Source: an uncultured Mycoplasma sp. (lineage in GTDB: Bacteria > Bacillota_I > Bacilli_A > RF39 > UBA660). From it: a DNA stretch of 5,389 nt. The notes beneath the pieces were generated by a model, which saw only the letters and a list, made by a program, of their open reading frames with translations, made no database searches and was not told the origin of the DNA. Shown one piece after another: positions 1 to 5,386 of this stretch. Position numbers and translations under genes: made by a program. Every line of letters starts with the position of its first letter. Position 1 is the first letter of the stretch. Location of the stretch: positions 1 to 5,389 of the forward strand of contig CANDSI010000093.1 of the NCBI GenBank assembly GCA_947388575.1, read 5' to 3'.

Positions 1-2
1 AT

Positions 3-683
3 GTACGAAATTGGTATGCAGAAAAGTGTGTAGAAAATGGTTGGGCAAAAACAGTTTTAGATCATCAAATAGATTTACAATTATATGAAAGACAGGCAGT
101 TACCGAGAAACTTACAAATTTCAAAGATAAATTACCTATTCCACAAAGTGAACTTGCAAGAGATGTAATTAAAGACCCATATATTTTTGAACTTGAAGGA
201 ATAAAAGAAGAAGCTATTGAGAAAGACATTGAAAATGCGATGATGGAAAGAATAAAAAATGTATTACTAGAATTAGGAAAAGGATTTAGCTTTGTAGGCA
301 ATCAATATAAAATTTCTACTGAAAAGCAAGATTATTATATTGATATGCTATTTTATCATTTAGACTTAAGATGTTATATTGTTGTTGAACTAAAAAACAA
401 TGAATTTAAACCAGAATATACTGGACAATTAAGTTTCTATGTAACGGCTGTTGATGAAACATTAAGGAAAGAACAAGATAATCAAACTATTGGTCTATTA
501 CTTTGTAAAGGAAAAGATAAATTATCTGTAGAATGGGCTTTAAAAGGAACAAATGCCCCTATCGGAGTTACTTCTTATGAAGTTAGAAATGAATTACCAA
601 AAGAAATACTAGATAAATTACCAACTGAAGAAGATATAAATAAGCATATTGATATAAATAATAAAGAAGATAATGAGGTGTAA
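3..683 (+). CDS. yhcG: YhcG/DUF1016 family PDDEXK nuclease, 5'-truncated by the window edge
   Basis: The frame is open from the left edge (226 residues seen), so the ATG at 240 is an internal Met, not the start. The opening RNWYAEKC, then HQIDLQLYERQA, then KDPYIFELEG are hallmarks of the YhcG family linker between the N-terminal DUF1016 winged-helix-like domain (outside the window) and the C-terminal nuclease domain. The nuclease core is visible: Asp in YIDMLFYH (codon 342-344), ELK giving the E-x-K pair (codons 387-395), and a QxxxY motif in GQLSFY (Gln codon 426-428). These fit a Mg-dependent PD-(D/E)XK fold acting on DNA; the substrate is not established from sequence. The family is frequently found near restriction-modification and mobile genes. 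The ORF ends in TAA, and the GAGGTG near its end serves the next gene. Confidence 0.93.
   Translation, partial: VRNWYAEKCVENGWAKTVLDHQIDLQLYERQAVTEKLTNFKDKLPIPQSELARDVIKDPYIFELEGIKEEAIEKDIENAMMERIKNVLLELGKGFSFVGNQYKISTEKQDYYIDMLFYHLDLRCYIVVELKNNEFKPEYTGQLSFYVTAVDETLRKEQDNQTIGLLLCKGKDKLSVEWALKGTNAPIGVTSYEVRNELPKEILDKLPTEEDINKHIDINNKEDNEV
675..680 (+). promoter_or_regulatory. Ribosome binding site that fixes a TTG start
   Basis: GAGGTG lies inside the last codons of the nuclease gene, 5 nt before TTG at 686. It is the only good Shine-Dalgarno site near this ORF and supports the non-ATG start and translational coupling with the nuclease. Confidence 0.65.
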
Positions 684-685
684 AT

Positions 686-886
686 TTGAAAAAGATTATT
701 AAAAATTCAATTAAATGTAATTTATGTGGAGATATCATAGTGTCAAAGCATACTCACGATAAAGTTACTTGTAAATGTGGTGCTTGTAGTGTTGAGGGTG
801 GCAATAGTTACCTCAAACGAGGCTATGTAAATTCTAATGATGATTTTACTGAATTAAGCAAGTATATAGAAATAAACGAAAAATAA
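686..886 (+). CDS. Small zinc-ribbon-like protein, DUF7695-type
   Basis: This is a complete 66-residue protein with a TTG start, 2 bp after the nuclease stop. It has CxxC (Cys11, Cys14), two His (22, 24), then CxCxxC (Cys29, 31, 34), followed by a GG-xSYLKRGY segment. The layout NSIKCNLCGD...CKCGACSVEGG matches a widespread family of very small Firmicutes/phage proteins that I recognise as DUF7695. The family name comes from memory and was not searched. The Cys/His pattern suggests a single structural zinc site; no enzymatic motif is visible. There is no signal peptide or membrane segment, so it should be cytosolic. Function is unknown. The spacing and the shared RBS suggest it is expressed with the nuclease, although members of this family also occur alone among many unrelated neighbours. 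Confidence 0.82.
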   Translation: MKKIIKNSIKCNLCGDIIVSKHTHDKVTCKCGACSVEGGNSYLKRGYVNSNDDFTELSKYIEINEK

Positions 887-947
887 GATATTAAAAAGAT
901 ATCGAGATATGACAAAATGATTTTAAGAAAAGAGAATATTTATATGA

Positions 948-2462
948 ATGATGCAATGTATGAAATATAAAATTAAATATGATGATTCCAAAAACTTTAC
1001 TATTCAAGAATTAAATCAAATAAGTGCATATTTGGGTGTTTCTTTAGAACAATTAGCTGATTTATTAGGAATAAAAAAACATATGATTTACGAATTAAAA
1101 AGAGGCACATATGCTAAAGCTAAATCTAATGTTTATTTAGATGCTAAAAACCAATATTTTAGTGAAATTGAGAAAGAAATTCTAAATGCTATATTACAAA
1201 GAAAAGTTACAAGTGATTTTACAAGTAAGTTTTCATATGCAGAAATGGATGAATATGAAAAAAGATTCAAAATCAATAAAAAAGATTTAGCCAGAAATAT
1301 TTTAGGAATAAAAGATTTAAGAAGAAGTCCAAAAAGTGAAGAAGATACTGGTTATTTTTATTCAGTAAAATACAAAAAATATAAAGAAGATATATTAACT
1401 AATAAAGGAAATTCAATATTAGATAGTTTTTTGCCATTAAGAATGAAAAGAACAGGAAATTACATGTTTACATATACAGAAATTCAAGAACTTTCTAAAA
1501 TATATGGAATAAGCCCAAGAGATTTTATGGTATATGTATTAGATAAAAGTGAGCAATTATATTATGACTTTGTAGCAGGAAGACAAGACAGATGTTATTC
1601 GCAAAGGTATCAACAAGCGAAAGATAAATTAATAGTTTCAAAAAGAGAAAATTTTATAGAAGAAATAAATCCTAATGTTAGAACTTATTTTTCTTTAGGA
1701 CAATTAGAAAATCTTGCAAAAGAATTAGATATTTCAGTATATGATTTAGTTACAGGAGTAATGGGGCGAAGCAGACAAGATTATTCACAAATAGTAAATA
1801 AATTTGAAAAGAGACCAGGCGTTTATAGAACAAGACTATATATTGGAGAACACAAGTCTTGTGGTTTACCTGCATCTTTCTGTAAAAAGAATATTGAGGA
1901 AATTATGGCTGTGATTAAAATTGCAACGAAATCAGCCATTGGATATATGAAAGATAATGGATTTAAAGCAGTACCAAATTTTTATTATGATTTAATGCAA
2001 GAAGGATATATTTATTTAATGAATAATGGAAATCCAATTACAGAAGAAGGGCAACCTAAAATTACTACAGATGAATATGATAGTAGCTATAGTTCTATTT
2101 TTTATAAAAAGCTATATTATTATGCAATATCAAAAATAAAGGAATTTTCATCACATGAGATTCAAGGACAAGCATATGATATAAATTTAAAAATAAATGG
2201 AGAAAATGATAATTCAATTGAAGAATATGAAGAATATGATGAAATAGATGTCTTTATTAGTGGATTAACTGCTAACAGAACAGAAAAAGAAATATTAAGA
2301 TTTTTTTCTGCTACCTCATTTGATGATAAAAGCATAAAGGTCGCATGCAAAAAATTTAATGTAACTCAAAATTATATTAATGGTGTATTTGCAAGAATAA
2401 GAAATTCTTTATTAATTTTGATATCTTTGAGCTTCATCAATAACTTTAGACTGTTTTGTTAA
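948..2462 (+). CDS. Sigma-70-like regulator with four N-terminal tandem repeats (unfamiliar architecture)
   Basis: I do not recognise this 504-residue protein as a named family. Residues 17 to about 300 hold four copies of a roughly 78-residue module beginning at F17, F95, F174 and F248. Repeat 1 resembles an XRE-type helix-turn-helix (LEQLADLLGIKKHMIYELKRG, in part). Residues about 314-400 resemble a divergent sigma region 2: a helical stretch, then YYDLMQEGYIYLM (347-359) like the DLIQEG motif of region 2, then a helix with YYYAISKI. Residues about 438-488 resemble region 4: an N-x-T-E-K-E-I segment, then a helix-turn-helix-like IKVACKKFNVTQNYINGVF. This suggests a DNA-binding transcription factor, possibly a sigma factor or a derivative of one; that is inference. 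ATGs at 948, 951 and 960 are all possible starts; the AAGAAAAGAGAA stretch about 11 nt before 948 is a weak RBS. The last 16 or so residues (LILISLSFINNF and on) are antisense to the relaxase gene and may be a read-through tail past a recombination junction. Confidence 0.75.
   Translation: MMQCMKYKIKYDDSKNFTIQELNQISAYLGVSLEQLADLLGIKKHMIYELKRGTYAKAKSNVYLDAKNQYFSEIEKEILNAILQRKVTSDFTSKFSYAEMDEYEKRFKINKKDLARNILGIKDLRRSPKSEEDTGYFYSVKYKKYKEDILTNKGNSILDSFLPLRMKRTGNYMFTYTEIQELSKIYGISPRDFMVYVLDKSEQLYYDFVAGRQDRCYSQRYQQAKDKLIVSKRENFIEEINPNVRTYFSLGQLENLAKELDISVYDLVTGVMGRSRQDYSQIVNKFEKRPGVYRTRLYIGEHKSCGLPASFCKKNIEEIMAVIKIATKSAIGYMKDNGFKAVPNFYYDLMQEGYIYLMNNGNPITEEGQPKITTDEYDSSYSSIFYKKLYYYAISKIKEFSSHEIQGQAYDINLKINGENDNSIEEYEEYDEIDVFISGLTANRTEKEILRFFSATSFDDKSIKVACKKFNVTQNYINGVFARIRNSLLILISLSFINNFRLFC
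996..1847 (+). repeat. Four protein-level tandem repeats in the sigma-like gene
   Basis: Modules start at residues 17, 95, 174 and 248 (spacing 78, 79, 74). Each begins F-[S/T], then has V or I exactly 14 residues later (in LGVS, FKIN, YGIS, LDIS), and L or F exactly 19 residues later (in EQLAD, KDLAR, RDFMV, YDLVT). A hydrophobic-G/D pair follows (LLG, ILG, VLD, VMG), and an [S/T]xxY motif lies 43, 44, 44 and 47 residues after the first Phe (SNVY, SVKY, SQRY, TRLY). The DNA of the copies is diverged, so this is an old protein duplication rather than a recent DNA repeat. The end of copy 4 is approximate. Confidence 0.7.
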
Positions 2463-3266
2463 TTCTTTATGCAATGATAAGTTATCTTTATATAATTCTT
2501 TAATTAAATCATCTTTAGGTTTTACAATTTTTTCTAATATCTTTTCATCTCGCTTTATTGAAAACTTGCTAATGTCATTTATATTTGGAACTTCTGGTAG
2601 TTCAAGTTTTATTTCATTTAAAAGTTTTTTAGTATTATCATAATTTGTAATCTTCTTATATTCTTCAATTGTATAATGATTTCTGTTAGTATCTTCAACA
2701 AACATACCTCGTTCTAAATCAAAGCCTTTCGATTTAACATGATTGAAATAAGCATCTTGTAACTTCCTGTAACTATCTCTGCCTTTCCAAAAATCCCTAG
2801 CACATACCTTATCAATTTTATTGCCTTCTTTATCTTTTGTATGCACAACAGGTACAAACATTAAGTGCATGTGTGGTGCTCCTTCATCAAGATGTACTAC
2901 AGTTGATATTATATTCTTCTCTCCTAAATTTTTGTAATTACAGATAAATTTATAACATTCACCAAAATATCGTTTAGTTTCTTTTTCTCCAATTTTATCA
3001 AAGAATGCTTGGTCGGAAGTAAATATCATTTGGCACATTATAATACTATTACTACGAAGATGACCTTGTAAATTATTTTCTTTTATATATTTATCAAATT
3101 CTTTTGTATATGTGAACTCATTTTTCTTAATATAATAATTCAAATGTGTTCTAGTAGGATCAATATCCTTATTAGAATGATTTTTTGCTTTTCTATTATT
3201 ATGAGTGCCTTTTCCGTTTATTTCTGCTCGTGTTAATTTTTCATTTCTTACGATAGCGTAACTCAT
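2412..3266 (-). CDS. mobV: MobV (Pre/Mob) family mobilisation relaxase, probably C-terminally truncated
   Basis: MobV relaxases nick one DNA strand at oriT and lead it into a conjugation pore supplied by another element. The N-terminal MSYAIVRNEKLT opening, THNNR (21-25, motif I), HLNYYI (41-46, motif II position) and the metal-binding HLDEGAPHMH (125-134, HxDExxPHxH, motif III) are all present. KGFDLERG (180-187) is another typical MobV stretch. The protein is 284 residues; family members are usually around 400 or more with a long C-terminal coiled coil, and only its beginning (KDNLSLHKELTKQ) remains. Catalytic parts look intact, so nicking activity may persist. The start is supported by AAAGGAG (3277-3283, - strand) 10 nt upstream. 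The gene converges on the sigma-like gene with a 51-bp overlap and no terminator between them. The IS begins 35 bp upstream of the start, so the native promoter and oriT are likely missing. Confidence 0.9.
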   Translation of the reverse strand: MSYAIVRNEKLTRAEINGKGTHNNRKAKNHSNKDIDPTRTHLNYYIKKNEFTYTKEFDKYIKENNLQGHLRSNSIIMCQMIFTSDQAFFDKIGEKETKRYFGECYKFICNYKNLGEKNIISTVVHLDEGAPHMHLMFVPVVHTKDKEGNKIDKVCARDFWKGRDSYRKLQDAYFNHVKSKGFDLERGMFVEDTNRNHYTIEEYKKITNYDNTKKLLNEIKLELPEVPNINDISKFSIKRDEKILEKIVKPKDDLIKELYKDNLSLHKELTKQSKVIDEAQRYQN

Positions 3267-3301
3267 AGCTCCAACGCTCCTTTCTCAAAATAAGTTTACT
3301 T

Positions 3302-3326
3302 TGAGGTGAACCAAAAATATTGGACA
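3302..3326 (+). repeat. IS left terminal inverted repeat
   Basis: The 25-bp end matches the reverse complement of the right end at 19 of 25 positions by hand alignment, including TGA, GTGA, CCA and TTGGACA blocks. The outermost base could be 1-2 nt further out because TT/AA flank both ends. Confidence 0.75.
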
Positions 3327-3352
3327 AAAATATTAAAGTATGGAGGTTCACC
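3305..3352 (+). promoter_or_regulatory. Inverted repeat that could sequester the transposase RBS in read-through RNA
   Basis: GGTGAACC (3305-3312) is perfectly complementary to GGTTCACC (3345-3352), and the second arm begins on the last two G of the orfA Shine-Dalgarno GGAGG (3342-3346). A smaller palindromic pair AATATT/AATATT (3316-3321, 3329-3334) can form inside the loop. RNA started outside the IS would contain both arms and could fold over the RBS; RNA started inside would lack the first arm. This protective design is known from other IS families; its operation here is inference. Confidence 0.5.
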
Positions 3353-3355
3353 AGT

Positions 3356-3688
3356 ATGTTTAAATATTCATTTGATTTTAAATTTAAAGCAGTAAAATAT
3401 GTTGTTTATGGAAAGCATTCATATAGAGAAGCAGCAAGAAAATTTAATGTCCATCAAGAACAAATAAGAGTATGGACTAATAGGTATAAGACTTATGGTA
3501 AAAATGGACTTATACCAAAGCCAATTCAGAAATATGATGGCAAATTCAAGGTAGATGTGGTAGAATATATGTATGCTAACCATTTATCTTTTGAAAAGAC
3601 GGCTATTCATTTTGGATTGCCTTCTTCTACAAATGTTGTATTATGGAAGCAAATGTATGATGAAAAAGGTGCTCGGGTATTTGCTTAA
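3356..3688 (+). CDS. IS3-family OrfA, N-terminal DNA-binding part (ends early at a frame break)
   Basis: The ATG at 3356 is preferred because GGAGG lies 9 nt upstream; the frame is open a little further, to a TTG at 3320 inside the terminal repeat. The 110-residue product contains two helix-turn-helix segments in the order usual for IS150-type OrfA: SYREAARKFNVHQEQIRVW followed by YKTYGKNGL, then LSFEKTAIHFGL and TNVVLWKQMYDEKGA. These bind the IS ends. The frame then stops at TAA 3686-3688. The leucine zipper expected in OrfA is found immediately downstream in the +1 frame, which means the gene is split by a frameshift rather than naturally short. A single extra G in the CGGG at 3674-3677 explains it: removing it gives GARYLLNNRN in continuous frame. 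The truncated product could act as a DNA-binding inhibitor, but that is speculation. Confidence 0.8.
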   Translation: MFKYSFDFKFKAVKYVVYGKHSYREAARKFNVHQEQIRVWTNRYKTYGKNGLIPKPIQKYDGKFKVDVVEYMYANHLSFEKTAIHFGLPSSTNVVLWKQMYDEKGARVFA

Positions 3689-3929
3689 TAATAGAAATAT
3701 CGCAATTGATAGAGTAAGAGTAAATCGTGTGAAAAAGAAGAAAAATAAACAAAATACTAATTCAAATACATCCATAAAATCTACTTCTAAATCTTCTCTA
3801 AAATCTGATAAAAGTAATGAAGAACTTTTAAAAGAAATAGAAGATTTAAGAATGGAGAACGATTACTTAAAAAAATTACAAGCCTTAGTTCAAAAAAGAA
3901 CAAGCCAACAAAAAAAGAAAAAGCATTAG
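3678..3929 (+). pseudogene. OrfA C-terminal part (linker and leucine zipper), separated by frameshift
   Basis: This frame continues OrfA after the break: YLLNNRNIAIDRV, a Lys/Asn/Ser-rich linker, then the heptad segment LLKEIEDLRMENDYLKKL and ALVQKRTSQQ, ending at TAG 3927-3929. The zipper mediates OrfA and OrfAB multimerisation in IS3 elements. There is no plausible start codon with an RBS at its beginning, so by itself it is a fragment of orfA. Confidence 0.75.
3911..3917 (+). promoter_or_regulatory. Slippery heptamer A_AAA_AAG for -1 frameshifting
   Basis: In the frame of the OrfA 3' part the bases are read A_AAA_AAG, ten nucleotides before that frame's TAG stop. A -1 slip moves ribosomes into orfB, giving KKEKALAVYELRQKY. 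This is the canonical IS3-family signal. I did not identify a clear downstream stimulatory structure. Confidence 0.8.
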
Positions 3930-4771
3930 CCGTTTATGAATTAAGGCAAAAGTATAAAATAACGGCTCTATTAAGAAAAGCAGAATTATCTAAAAGCACT
4001 TACTATGACATCATTAGCAAACTAGAAAGACCTGATAAATATGAAGAAGTTAAAGAAGTGATAAAGCAAATATATCTTTCAAATAAAGGAAGATATGGCT
4101 ATCGTAGAGTTACATATGAACTTTTAAATAGAGGCTATAAATTAAATAAAAAAACCGTTTATAAATTAATGAAAGAGTTAGGGTTACAATCATTTGTAAG
4201 AGTAAGAAGATATCGCTCATATAAAGGTAATTATGGAAAAGTTGCTCCAAATATATTAAAGAGAGATTTTAAAGCAGATAAGCCAAATTCAAAATGGGTT
4301 ACAGATGTTACTCAATTTAATGTATTAGATACAAAAATATATTTATCTCCCATAGTAGACTTGTTTAATGGAGAGGTTATAAGTTATAATATATCTGAAA
4401 GCCCAAACTTTCATCAAATAGAAGATATGCTAGACAAAGCATTTATAAGGATTTCAGACAATACCAATTTGATTCTTCACTCAGATCAAGGTTGGCAATA
4501 TCAAATGGAGAAATATCAAAATCGTCTAGCAGAAAAAGGAATCATACAAAGCATGTCTAGAAAAGGAAATTGCTTAGACAATGCTTGTGCAGAAAACTTC
4601 TTTGGTTTATTAAAGACAGAGTTTTTCTATGATAAAACATTTGAAAGTGTAGCTCAATCTAAAAGAGAACTTATAGATTATATAAATTATTATAATAATG
4701 AGCGTATAAAATTAAGACTAAAAGGAAAAAGTCCAATTCAATATAGAATTGATTTTGAACAAGTAGCATAA
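3911..4771 (+). CDS. IS3-family OrfB, DDE transposase catalytic part
   Basis: This is given from the frameshift site because no ATG/GTG/TTG lies in frame before GTG 4058, and starting at 4058 would drop the conserved KITALLRKAELSKSTYYD segment. The pre-catalytic HTH_21-like region follows (NKGRYGYRRVTYELLNRGY). The rve integrase core carries the three acidic residues: Asp in WVTDVTQF (codon 4304-4306), Asp in LHSDQGWQYQ (codon 4484-4486) and Glu in LDNACAENFFG (codon 4592-4594), with 35 residues between the second Asp and the Glu. The C-terminal YYNNERI-x-LRLKGKSPIQYR is also typical. OrfB itself looks intact and ends in TAA just before the right terminal repeat. It is made as an OrfAB fusion by -1 frameshifting, so the separate break in orfA would block production of the full transposase. 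Confidence 0.9.
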   Translation, partial: KKEKALAVYELRQKYKITALLRKAELSKSTYYDIISKLERPDKYEEVKEVIKQIYLSNKGRYGYRRVTYELLNRGYKLNKKTVYKLMKELGLQSFVRVRRYRSYKGNYGKVAPNILKRDFKADKPNSKWVTDVTQFNVLDTKIYLSPIVDLFNGEVISYNISESPNFHQIEDMLDKAFIRISDNTNLILHSDQGWQYQMEKYQNRLAEKGIIQSMSRKGNCLDNACAENFFGLLKTEFFYDKTFESVAQSKRELIDYINYYNNERIKLRLKGKSPIQYRIDFEQVA

Positions 4772-4776
4772 AAAAC

Positions 4777-4801
4777 TGTCCAACTTTCGTGGGTCACTTC
4801 A
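4777..4801 (-). repeat. IS right terminal inverted repeat
   Basis: Read on the - strand from 4801 inward it begins TGAAGTGACCC and ends TTGGACA, pairing with the left end at 3302-3326 (19 of 25 positions). It begins 6 bp after the orfB stop codon. Confidence 0.75.
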
Positions 4802-4930
4802 AATTTTAGTGGACATATTACTTTGGAATCAGTATATAGATATGAATATTTGAATTTAACACCACTAGAGTTTTATAAGAAAAGCTATGAGGTAGCGAAT
4901 AAATTAGCTAATATGTATAAAAAAATATAG
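4802..4930 (+). pseudogene. 3' remnant of a gene cut by the IS right end
   Basis: After the IS end the + strand stays open for about 42 codons to TAG 4928-4930, in the frame that reads NFSGHITLESVY, then RYEYLNLTPLEFYKKS, then YEVANKLANMYKKI. The composition (amphipathic Leu/Lys/Tyr helices) looks like genuine protein, and there is no start codon with an RBS near its beginning. It ends 9 bp before the MazG-like start, as the upstream gene of an operon would. The family is not recognised. The rest of the gene is not on the other side of the IS, which carries the relaxase in the opposite direction. Confidence 0.5.
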
Positions 4931-4939
4931 GAGTAAGAT

Positions 4940-5278
4940 ATGGAATTGAAAGAAAAATTGGAATTATTAAATGAAAAAAGTTCTGTTGCAGAAATTCAAA
5001 AATATATAAAGGATATGAAAAAAGCTAGAAGATTTGATGGCGTTACAATTGAAAGAGAAATGATATTGTTTTTAGAAGAATTAGGAGAACTTGCTAAAGC
5101 AATAAGAAAAAACACAAATGGACATTTAGATATAGCAAAAGAATATAATGATAGTGTTGAAGAAGAATTAGCAGATTGCTTTATATATTTACTTAGTATA
5201 GCCAATATGAATAATGTAGATATTTTTAAAGCATTCAAAGATAAAGAAACTAAAAATTGTGATAGAGTTTGGAAATAA
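4940..5278 (+). CDS. MazG-like nucleotide pyrophosphohydrolase
   Basis: This is a complete 112-residue protein with GGAG (4930-4933) 6 nt before ATG. It carries the all-alpha NTP-pyrophosphohydrolase signature: EELGE (46-50, EExxE) and, after a short linker, ELAD (76-79, ExxD) followed by helix CFIYLLSIANMNNVDIF. These acidic residues bind Mg ions and the triphosphate in MazG and dUTPase-like relatives, which hydrolyse (d)NTPs to (d)NMP and pyrophosphate. It ends with DRVWK, close to the N-R-x-W ending common in small MazG proteins. One domain only and about 110 residues is normal for the plasmid/phage type, which is shorter than two-domain chromosomal MazG. Substrate cannot be told from sequence; nucleotide-pool control or (p)ppGpp removal are known roles in relatives. 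It is preceded by a truncated gene, so it may have lost its original operon promoter. Confidence 0.88.
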   Translation: MELKEKLELLNEKSSVAEIQKYIKDMKKARRFDGVTIEREMILFLEELGELAKAIRKNTNGHLDIAKEYNDSVEEELADCFIYLLSIANMNNVDIFKAFKDKETKNCDRVWK

Positions 5279-5366
5279 TGATATATATTAAATTTCTTTT
5301 CAAAATGTATTGCCAAATATAAAAAGTTATGTTAAATTAAAAATAACAGTTAAGGCGAAAAATTTC

Positions 5367-5386
5367 AAAAGTGGGTATACACTTTT
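5367..5386. repeat. Inverted repeat at the right edge, 7-bp arms with a 6-nt loop
   Basis: AAAAGTG (5367-5373) and CACTTTT (5380-5386) are perfect complements around GGTATA. There is no long U-run after it and it lies about 90 bp past the MazG stop, so an ordinary terminator is possible but not convincing. It might be part of the end of another mobile element (IS21-like ends often carry CAAAAGTG-type repeats, from memory) or a nick/binding site. The window stops 3 bp later. Confidence 0.5.

Larger units (their letters stand above)
3302..4801 (+). mobile_element. IS3-family (IS150-like) insertion sequence, about 1500 bp
   Basis: The boundaries come from imperfect inverted repeats at both ends that carry TGA-GTGA--CC and TTGGACA blocks. 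Inside are two overlapping reading frames in the IS3 layout (orfA with HTH and zipper, orfB with a DDE integrase), with orfB in the -1 frame of orfA's 3' part. The length is normal for the family. No 3-4 bp target duplication is seen: the flanks read ...TTTACTT on the left and AATTTTAG on the right. orfA has an extra frame break, so the copy is probably not autonomously active. Confidence 0.88.

Noticed and set aside
65..301. Reverse-strand open frame over the nuclease gene
   Set aside because: It lies antisense to strongly recognisable YhcG coding sequence and is low-complexity (Ser/Ile/Phe-rich), as expected of a shadow frame in AT-rich DNA.
240..683. The ATG at 240 as the start of a 147-residue nuclease
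   Set aside because: The frame is open back to the left edge, and the extra residues carry conserved YhcG-family motifs (RNWYAEKC, LYERQA); there is no RBS before 240.
887..947. Promoter or operator in the gap before the sigma-like gene (three GATAT copies at 887-910)
   Set aside because: No convincing -35/-10 pair at proper spacing; short GATAT repeats are expected by chance at this base composition.
2162..2350. Reverse-strand 62-residue frame inside the sigma-like gene
   Set aside because: It is antisense to the region-4-like coding sequence, has no RBS, and its composition is typical of a shadow frame.
4058..4771. GTG 4058 as a separate OrfB start
   Set aside because: It would omit conserved OrfB N-terminal residues, and the A_AAA_AAG site at 3911 explains translation better.
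4996..5316. Reverse-strand 106-residue frame opposite the MazG-like gene
   Set aside because: It covers a gene with clear MazG motifs on the other strand; its hydrophobic composition is only the complement of Lys/Glu-rich codons.
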